From the NCBI GenBank assembly GCA_017881145.1, contig JADGRG010000401.1, forward strand, positions 1 through 6,440: a DNA stretch of 6,440 bases, given 5' to 3'. The DNA is from Sandaracinaceae bacterium (GTDB taxonomy: Bacteria > Myxococcota_A > Polyangia > Polyangiales > JAFGIB01). A program made the translations under genes and the position numbers. The notes under the pieces are model-generated. The model was not told where the DNA came from. It did not search any database and worked only from the letters and a program-made list of their open reading frames with translations. This document shows, in pieces, positions 1 to 4,774 of this stretch. How positions within the stretch are numbered: position 1 is the stretch's first letter; every line of letters starts with the position of its first letter.

Positions 1-136
1 CACCGCTGGCGTCGGAGGCACTCGCGTCGCTTACCGCGGCATCGGCAGACGCATTCTTCGTGCTCGAAGGCGAGGACGAACACGCAACGATGTGTGTGAC
101 CACAGCCACATAACAGATCATGTGGGCGAGATTCAT
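1..136 (-). CDS. Putative lipoprotein, N-terminal fragment running off the left edge
   Basis: I do not recognise this gene; it is proposed from its N-terminal sequence only. Reading the minus strand from ATG at 136 gives about 45 residues with no stop up to the window edge. A hydrophobic stretch (LAHMICYVAVVTHIVA) leads to a lipobox-like IVAC with Cys19. It is followed by a Ser/Ala/Asp-rich linker (SSSPSSTKNASADAAVSDAS), the usual start of an exported lipoprotein with a flexible tether. An in-frame ATG at 163 would add nine residues. Weak points: there is no Lys/Arg before the hydrophobic stretch, the stretch contains two His, and neither ATG has a clear Shine-Dalgarno sequence. GC at third positions is about two-thirds, consistent with coding but no better than the competing plus-strand frame at 3-113. 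If real, it diverges from the nitroreductase operon, and its function lies outside the window. Confidence 0.4.
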   Translation of the reverse strand, partial: MNLAHMICYVAVVTHIVACSSSPSSTKNASADAAVSDASASDASG

Positions 137-828
137 GATGACAGTTGTGCTTTGGGTGCTCATAGAGACCCGCGACTCTTGCACGTGTGGCGAGCGACGA
201 GCAAGCCAAGTGGGTGCAGGCCGGATAGTCTGCACTAACGCTGGCGCCCCGCGCCGCGGGAACGCGCGCAGTGCGCGATGCGCATGCTGTCTCGAGCTGG
301 GTGGCTTCTCCTCTGCCACAGGCGCCTGGGCCTGTGCGCGGATCCCAGGTGAACCAGCAGGAGCAGCGCGGCGCACGAAGACGCAAACTTGGACAGGCAG
401 GCGCTCACTATGACCTCCGAGCCCACGCTGCGGCCCCAACCAACCATGACGCCCCGGAAATGGAGTCCGTCAGAAGCGCCGCGCGGAACAACCCTCGCGG
501 GCAACGCCATCCGTGTGCGGGGTTGAGTGCTGCCCGCCTGGTTGTGACAGGAAAAATGACGAGGCCCGGCACAAGCCCGCACCTGACGAGCTACGCGCGC
601 ACTCGTCCCAGCGGTCGGCCACTCAAGGCGGACCTCATCGCTCACCGATGTACGCCGGGCAGCTTCAGCCAGCCGCGTCTGGCAGCTGCAGAACGCTGAC
701 CATGTGGCCGCACGCGATGGCAGGTGCGGTGGCGGCGTCGGCCCTGGCGCTTACCTGGGAGACGGCAAGCTTCGCGGTGCTGGCGTTCCCATTCGCAGTG
801 CGCGAGGCATCTGGCCCCAGAGGAACCC
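137..828. other. Long stretch with no supportable gene
   Basis: About 690 bases between the putative left-edge lipoprotein and the nitroreductase. Open frames exist on both strands, but their translations are Arg/Ala/Pro/Ser-rich, match no family I know and overlap each other, as expected by chance in GC-rich DNA. No tRNA, rRNA or CRISPR pattern is visible. A small perfect hairpin lies at 248-260 (CCCGC, 3-base loop, GCGGG), followed by a locally palindromic GCGC-rich patch up to about 287. No convincing -35/-10 pair could be picked out. The nitroreductase promoter should lie in the right part of this stretch and, if the left-edge gene is real, a divergent promoter in the left part. It may also hold remnants of a decayed gene, but no homology is recognisable by eye. 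Confidence 0.5.
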
Positions 829-1392
829 ATGGACTTGAACGAGGCCATCCATGCGCGCCGCGCGGTGCGCTCGTACCTTCCCGAAACCGTCGACGAAGCC
901 AGCATCCGCCTGCTCTTGCGTGCGGCCACGCAGGCGCCCAGCGCGATGAATGCGCAGCCCTGGGCGTTCGTGATCGTGCAGGACAAGGCGCGGCTCGCGC
1001 GCTACTCGGACCGTGCCAAAGCGGCCCTCTTGGCGAAGAGTGCCGGGGATCCCAAGGCCGAGCGTTATCGACAGATGCTCTCGGATCCCAAGTTCAACAT
1101 CTTCTACGACGCAAGCACGCTGATCGTGATCTGTGCGGACCAGAGCGGCGCCTACGCGCAGGCGGATTGCTGGCTCGCCGCCCAGAATCTCCAGCTCGCT
1201 GCGGTCGCGTCCGGACTCGGCACTTGTTGTATCGGCTTTGCATTGCCCACGCTGAACGAGGCGGAAGTCAAAGCCGAGCTGGCCATTCCGCAGCGCATGG
1301 GGGCGATCGCGGCGTTGATCGTGGGCAAGCCGCGCGGGCAACCGGAGCCCGTCCCGCGCAAAGAACCGGCGGTGTTGTCCTGGTTGCGCTGA
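829..1392 (+). CDS. Nitroreductase-family FMN-dependent oxidoreductase
   Basis: A 187-residue protein of the nitroreductase (NfsB/FMN reductase-like) superfamily. These are normally homodimeric cytoplasmic flavoenzymes that use NAD(P)H to reduce nitro groups, quinones, flavins or other small electron acceptors; the substrate here cannot be told. Visible family features are the N-terminal EAIHARRAVRSY (5-16), whose basic residues normally contact the FMN phosphate, APSAMNAQPWAF (36-47), a second FMN-contact motif, and GLGTCCIGF (129-137), matching the usual GLGTxWxG region. The C-terminus GKPRGQPEPVPRKEP is typical of the family tail, and the length is normal. The start at 829 is chosen because it gives the canonical beginning and has AGAGGA four bases upstream; in-frame upstream sequence (from 724) is Arg-rich and unlike the family. 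The stop codon abuts a small inserted element. Before that insertion the gene was probably the first gene of the exporter operon downstream. Vicinal Cys133-Cys134 is slightly unusual. Confidence 0.9.
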   Translation: MDLNEAIHARRAVRSYLPETVDEASIRLLLRAATQAPSAMNAQPWAFVIVQDKARLARYSDRAKAALLAKSAGDPKAERYRQMLSDPKFNIFYDASTLIVICADQSGAYAQADCWLAAQNLQLAAVASGLGTCCIGFALPTLNEAEVKAELAIPQRMGAIAALIVGKPRGQPEPVPRKEPAVLSWLR

Positions 1393-1513
1393 AGAGGTGT
1401 CCAGAAATGGCTCATAGCGGCTTACGTCCTCGAAAAAATCCTCGAAATACACGAGTATTCCTGCGGTTTTTTCTGCGGGCGCGCTCGCTCTGCGCCGATT
1501 TCTGGACACCTCT
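1393..1513. mobile_element. MITE-like palindromic insertion, 16-bp TIRs, TGA target duplication
   Basis: A 121-bp element that encodes nothing. Its ends are perfect inverted repeats: AGAGGTGTCCAGAAAT at 1393-1408 and its exact reverse complement at 1498-1513. It is flanked by the direct repeat TGA (1390-1392 and 1514-1516), consistent with a 3-bp target-site duplication. Much of the interior keeps the same symmetry about position 1452.5: GAAAAAA (1432-1438) faces TTTTTTC (1467-1473), and ATAC (1447-1450) faces GTAT (1455-1458). The whole unit is therefore an imperfect fold-back. The A/T runs contrast with the GC-rich surroundings. The left TGA is the stop codon of the nitroreductase, so the coding sequence was not altered. 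Non-autonomous elements like this are normally mobilised by a transposase recognising the same ends; none is in the window and I cannot name the IS family. Alternatives are a REP-like dispersed palindrome or a native hairpin of the operon. Confidence 0.65.
1432..1473. terminator. Possible bidirectional terminator hairpin in element core
   Basis: The centre of the palindrome has an A6 run (1433-1438), a short imperfect stem-loop, then a T6 run (1467-1472). On either strand the transcript would carry a hairpin followed by U residues, the shape of a bidirectional rho-independent terminator. The stem is weak: its best parts are ATAC/GTAT around 1447-1458 and an alternative CTCG (1441-1444) with CGAG (1452-1455), plus A:U pairs between the two runs. 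On the minus strand the CTCG/CGAG stem is followed almost directly by GATTTTTT, the better arrangement. On the plus strand about 11 bases separate that stem from the T run. Termination is inferred from shape only. Confidence 0.3.
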
Positions 1514-1517
1514 TGAG

Positions 1518-1524
1518 TGGGGAG
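1518..1524 (+). promoter_or_regulatory. Ribosome-binding site of the adaptor gene
   Basis: TGGGGAG sits four bases before the ATG at 1529 and favours that start over the in-frame GTG at 1517, which would begin inside this purine-rich site. It lies just right of the element, in what appears to be the original intergenic spacer. Confidence 0.55.
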
Positions 1525-1528
1525 CCAG

Positions 1529-2512
1529 ATGAATAGCGTGACGGGTCGATGCATGTTCTTGACGCTGAGCGCGGCACTATCGTGTGCGCGTGCAGCGCCG
1601 GACACATATGCCGGGTTCGTCGACGCCCCGGTCGCTGCGGTGGCGGCGCCCGTCAGCGGGCAAGTGGTGCACGTGCTGGTTCGAGAAGGTGAGCGGGTCA
1701 AGCGCGACCAGCTCCTTTCGCGCCTGGATTCTCGCGAGCGTGCGGCGCTGGTCGCGCAAGCGGAGGCCAACGTGCAGCACGCGCGCGAGGCGTTGCACGA
1801 GGCCGAGCACAACGCCGAAGCCGTGGCTCCGACACTGCGCGCCGCCGAGGCCGACGAGGCACGGCAGCGCGCCGAGCGCGACGACGCGCAAGCCGAGTTC
1901 GAGCGAGCGCAACGCCTCCTGCAAGTTGGTGCGAGCTCGCAGGCCCAACTCGATGCTGCTCGGGCCCGCATCGACTCGGCACGCGCCAGCGTCGCTTCCG
2001 AGGGTGCCAGCCGCCAGGCGACGCGCGGCCGCGTGATGACTGCGCTTGCAGGAGTCCGGACCGCGCGCGCCGCGGTCCAGAGCAGCGAGGCTGCGCTAGA
2101 GCTCGCGCGCGTGCAGCTGGCACAGACCGAGATTCGCAGCCCGTTCGACGGTCTGATCGCCGAGCAGAGCCTGCAGCCTGGAGAATGGGCTGCGCCTGGC
2201 ACCCCGATCGTGAGCATCGAAGATCTGGCTCGACAATGGGTGCGCGTCGACGTCGAAGAGACCGAGCTGCATGCCTTGCGCCTCGGCACCCTTGCGGAGA
2301 TCCACGTGGTGGCTTTTCCAGGTCGGCGCTACCCGGGTCACGTGATCGAGATCGGCGCGGAGGGGGAGTTCGCGCTCAACCGCGACGTCAAGCGTGGCCG
2401 CCCGGACGTGCGCACGTTTCGCGTGCGAATCAGTTTCGACAAGGTCGAGGACGAGCTGCGCCCAGGCATGACGGCGGAGGTGATCCTGACATCGCCGGAG
2501 CGCAAGCCGTGA
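1529..2512 (+). CDS. HlyD-family periplasmic adaptor of an ABC exporter (YbhG-like)
   Basis: A 327-residue membrane fusion (adaptor) protein that would connect an inner-membrane ABC pump to an outer-membrane channel. Segments in order: an export signal (about 1-22, hydrophobic MFLTLSAALSCA, possible signal peptidase I site ARA/A; Cys19 in ALSC could be a weak lipobox); first half of a biotinyl/lipoyl-like domain (about 35-67, with SGQVVHVLVREGERVKRDQ); a long Ala/Glu/Arg/Gln-rich alpha-helical hairpin (about 68-200); second lipoyl half (IRSPFDGLIAEQSLQPGE, from residue 202); and a beta-barrel region ending with LRPGMTAEVIL near the C-terminus. The length and order match the YbhG type (about 330 residues). 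The ATG at 1529 is preferred over GTG at 1517 because of TGGGGAG just upstream. Its stop overlaps the ATPase start by GTGA, so translation is probably coupled. No TolC-like partner is encoded here and the cargo is unknown. Confidence 0.9.
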   Translation: MNSVTGRCMFLTLSAALSCARAAPDTYAGFVDAPVAAVAAPVSGQVVHVLVREGERVKRDQLLSRLDSRERAALVAQAEANVQHAREALHEAEHNAEAVAPTLRAAEADEARQRAERDDAQAEFERAQRLLQVGASSQAQLDAARARIDSARASVASEGASRQATRGRVMTALAGVRTARAAVQSSEAALELARVQLAQTEIRSPFDGLIAEQSLQPGEWAAPGTPIVSIEDLARQWVRVDVEETELHALRLGTLAEIHVVAFPGRRYPGHVIEIGAEGEFALNRDVKRGRPDVRTFRVRISFDKVEDELRPGMTAEVILTSPERKP

Positions 2513-3507
2513 CGGCTGCGATCGAAGCGCACCAGCTCACCCGGCGTTTCGGGAAGTTCGTGGCGGTCGATCATGTCGACCTGCGCGTAGAAGACGGCGA
2601 GCTCTTCGGATTGCTCGGCCCCAATGGTGCGGGCAAGACCACGCTTATCCGTATGCTGACGGGCCTGCAATCGATCAGCGAGGGCAGCGCGCGAGTCGCA
2701 GGTGTTGATGTCCGCCGGGACACCGCCGCGTTGCGTCGCGCGATCAGCGTGGTCCCTCAAGCGTTGACCTCGGACCTGGATCTGACCGGCTACGAAAACC
2801 TCGACATCTACGCGCGCTTCTTCAGCGTGCCGCGCGCACAGCGACAACCCCGCATTGAAGAGCTGCTCAAGAGCGTGGAGCTCTGGGATCGGCGCCAGGA
2901 TCTGGTCAGCACCTACTCGGGCGGCATGCGTCGGCGCTTGGAGATCGCGCGTGGGCTCATCCATCGACCGCGCGTGTTGTTTCTGGATGAGCCGACCATC
3001 GGGCTGGATCCGCAGAGTCGCCACGTGATCTGGGACTTGATGCGCGAGCTGCGCAAAGGCGGTGGTTTGACGATTTCGCTGACGACTCACTACCTGGACG
3101 AAGCCCAAGCGCTCTGCGACCGCGTGGCCATCGTCGATCGAGGTCGCATCGTCGCGCTCGGCACTCCAGCCGAGCTCAAGGCGGCCGTCTCCGGCTCCGA
3201 CACACTGGAGATTACGGTAGACGCGCCGATCAGCGACACGCTGGCAAGCGCGATATCGCAGCTGCCGGACGTGCGCAAGCTGGACCGCGCGGATGTGCAG
3301 CTGACGGTGCACGCTGATGGCGGCACGCGTCTTCTGCCACGGGTCATCGAGGTGCTCTCGGCTGCCGGCATCAAAGTGCTTGCAGCAAGTGTGAGCCAGA
3401 TCAGCCTCGAGGACGTCTTCATCCACCTCACCGGTCGCTCCATGCGCGACAACGCAGCCAACTCGCACGACGCGCGGCGTGCCGGGCTGCCGAGGAGGTT
3501 CTCGTGA
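2509..3507 (+). CDS. ABC transporter ATP-binding protein, ABC-2 exporter type
   Basis: A 332-residue nucleotide-binding subunit that would hydrolyse ATP at the cytoplasmic face to drive the permease encoded next. All catalytic motifs are intact: an aromatic A-loop residue (Phe14), Walker A GPNGAGKT (37-44), Q-loop Gln84, signature YSGGMRRRLEIAR (136-148), Walker B VLFLDEP (156-162, catalytic Glu161), D-loop GLDP (165-168) and switch His194 in TTHYLDEA. The rest, with VSQISLEDVFIHLTG near the end, is the C-terminal extension typical of DrrA/CcmA-like and YbhF-like ATPases. YbhF has two fused ATPase domains; this protein has one and should dimerise. The GTG start at 2509 overlaps the adaptor stop (GTGA), has CGGAG eight bases upstream and gives the correct family N-terminus. 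The longer in-frame upstream reading inside the adaptor gene is not protein-like. The substrate cannot be deduced. Confidence 0.95.
   Translation: MTAAIEAHQLTRRFGKFVAVDHVDLRVEDGELFGLLGPNGAGKTTLIRMLTGLQSISEGSARVAGVDVRRDTAALRRAISVVPQALTSDLDLTGYENLDIYARFFSVPRAQRQPRIEELLKSVELWDRRQDLVSTYSGGMRRRLEIARGLIHRPRVLFLDEPTIGLDPQSRHVIWDLMRELRKGGGLTISLTTHYLDEAQALCDRVAIVDRGRIVALGTPAELKAAVSGSDTLEITVDAPISDTLASAISQLPDVRKLDRADVQLTVHADGGTRLLPRVIEVLSAAGIKVLAASVSQISLEDVFIHLTGRSMRDNAANSHDARRAGLPRRFS
3492..3498 (+). promoter_or_regulatory. Strong Shine-Dalgarno fixing the permease GTG start
   Basis: GAGGAGG lies five bases upstream of the GTG at 3504, inside the end of the ATPase gene. It contains a full AGGAGG core and supports a GTG start that overlaps the ATPase stop codon (GTGA at 3504-3507), so the two genes are probably translationally coupled. 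Confidence 0.7.
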
Positions 3508-4616
3508 AGACGCTGGCGGTCTTCGAGCGCGACTTGCGACGCATGCTGCGCAATCCACTGACGCTCTTCAGCTCGGTGCTGATGCCGCTGCTCTATCTAG
3601 TGATCCTGGGCAACTCGCTGCAGGGTCCCATCAAAGGTCTGCCGCTGGGCGTGGTTGCGCTGGACCGTGGGCCGCAGGCGCGTGCGCTGCTGGGGGCGCT
3701 GCAGGCGGTGGAGCACGGTCCGGGTACGGTGCGCCTCTTTCCGCTCTCGGACGAAAGGCGTGCGCTCGGTCTGCTTCGGGACGGAGCTCTCTCGGGCTAT
3801 CTCGTGGTGCCGCCGCATTTCTCGTCGGACATCGCTCGAGGCGAGAGCGCCAGCGTAGGTTTGTACTTGGACAACGTCGATGCCGTGGCCGCCGCTGCGC
3901 TGCAAGGCGCGATCGTAGGCGCGCTGCCGGCGATGCGCAGGCCTCTGGCCCGCTTCGAGTTGCACCTCGGTGAAGCGAAGGTATTGCCGCAAGAGATCTA
4001 TCCGCGCGTCGACTACGACACCTCGCTCGTCCCGGCGGTGGTGGTGATGGCGATCTTCATGGGCAGCATGATCGCAGGCGGTTTCAACCTGGTGATGGAC
4101 CGCTTTCTGGGTGTGCACGAGAGCTACCTCTCGACGCCGCTCTCGCGCCTCAACATCGCGCTGGGCGTGCTCGCGAGCGGGACGGTCGTCACCATGGTGT
4201 CGAGCAGCGTGGTGCTCTGGAGCGGGCTCTTGATCACTGGCGGGCGTGTTCACGGTGGCCTTGCAGGTTATTCGGCTCTTCTCGCTGTGCAGCTGCTCAC
4301 CACCTTCGGGCTTCTGGCGATGATGATGGCGGTGCTCGGGCGTGCCTCACACCCGCGCATCAGCGGGGTGCTCAGCGGGTTCCTCAACGTGATTCTCTTC
4401 TTCCCGAGCGGTGCCCTCTACCCGCTCGCCAGCTTTCCAGGTTGGTTGCGCGTGATCGCCATCGCGGATCCGGAAACCCACGCCGTCGCCGCGCTGAAGG
4501 CGATCTTGTTCCGCAACGGCGACCTGGCGGCAGCCGGTGAGCACGTGCTCTTTCTCGCCGTGTTCGCGGTCGGCATGACTGCGGTGGCCGTGACCACGCT
4601 CAAGCGCACACTCTGA
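3504..4616 (+). CDS. ABC-2 type permease, YbhR/YbhS-like
   Basis: A 370-residue inner-membrane subunit of the exporter. The topology is that of the ABC2_membrane_3/YbhR-YbhS-like class: a cytoplasmic N-terminus with FERDLRRMLRNP; TM1 at about 19-37 (LFSSVLMPLLYLVILG); a large extracytoplasmic domain of about 135 residues (38-174); then five helices at about 176-197, 216-246, 253-277, 283-305 and 346-366. The conserved-looking stretch DRFLGVHESYLSTPLSR, between TM2 and TM3, resembles the cytoplasmic coupling region that contacts the ATPase (normally ExRExGTxExLxxTP-like). YbhFSR-type pumps use two different permeases; here there is one, so a homodimer is expected. It is the last gene of the cassette and faces a convergent gene 158 bases away. 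The cargo is unknown. Confidence 0.92.
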   Translation: MKTLAVFERDLRRMLRNPLTLFSSVLMPLLYLVILGNSLQGPIKGLPLGVVALDRGPQARALLGALQAVEHGPGTVRLFPLSDERRALGLLRDGALSGYLVVPPHFSSDIARGESASVGLYLDNVDAVAAAALQGAIVGALPAMRRPLARFELHLGEAKVLPQEIYPRVDYDTSLVPAVVVMAIFMGSMIAGGFNLVMDRFLGVHESYLSTPLSRLNIALGVLASGTVVTMVSSSVVLWSGLLITGGRVHGGLAGYSALLAVQLLTTFGLLAMMMAVLGRASHPRISGVLSGFLNVILFFPSGALYPLASFPGWLRVIAIADPETHAVAALKAILFRNGDLAAAGEHVLFLAVFAVGMTAVAVTTLKRTL

Positions 4617-4640
4617 GGCTTCCGCTGGGGCAGCAGCTCT

Positions 4641-4654
4641 CACCCCTTCGGGTG
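4641..4654 (+). terminator. Small hairpin in the convergent spacer, possible terminator
   Basis: CACCC, loop CTTC, GGGTG forms a 5-bp hairpin 24 bases after the permease stop. No T-run follows, so it is not a classical rho-independent terminator. A second GC-rich hairpin lies at 4671-4693 (GGCGGC, 11-base loop, GCCGCC). Either could mark the ends of the two converging transcripts, but such stems arise easily by chance at this GC content. The rest of the spacer (4617-4774) holds no gene. Confidence 0.2.
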
Positions 4655-4774
4655 TCACGAAGCGCGTCAGGGCGGCCTCGGACCGCAGCCGCCGCGCCGG
4701 CTCCCGACCCGACTAGGCGCCGCGAGTTCGAGCAGATCCTCTAGAATCGTCGTCTGGTCATTGCGCGCAGCCGC

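Noticed and set aside
3..113. Plus-strand open frame ending in TAA at 111-113, possible C-terminus of an upstream gene (translation ends GEDEHATMCVTTAT).
   Set aside because: Third-position GC is no better than the overlapping minus frame, and that frame has a lipobox and typical lipoprotein linker. It cannot be excluded without sequence to the left.
556..699. Small plus-strand frame of 47 residues with AGGA four bases before its ATG.
   Set aside because: The translation is Arg/Pro/Ser-rich with no recognisable motif and sits in noise-like open sequence; an AGGA before an ATG is common by chance.
717..828. Hydrophobic stretch MAGAVAASALALTW... in plus frame 3, resembling a membrane or signal segment.
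   Set aside because: The frame continues without a stop into an out-of-frame reading of the nitroreductase and has no ribosome-binding site or further protein-like sequence.
751..2289. Very long minus-strand open frame (about 512 codons) opposite the nitroreductase and adaptor.
   Set aside because: It is a shadow of GC-biased plus-strand genes: the translation is rich in Arg/Ala/Ser, runs straight through the inserted element, and shows no family motif.
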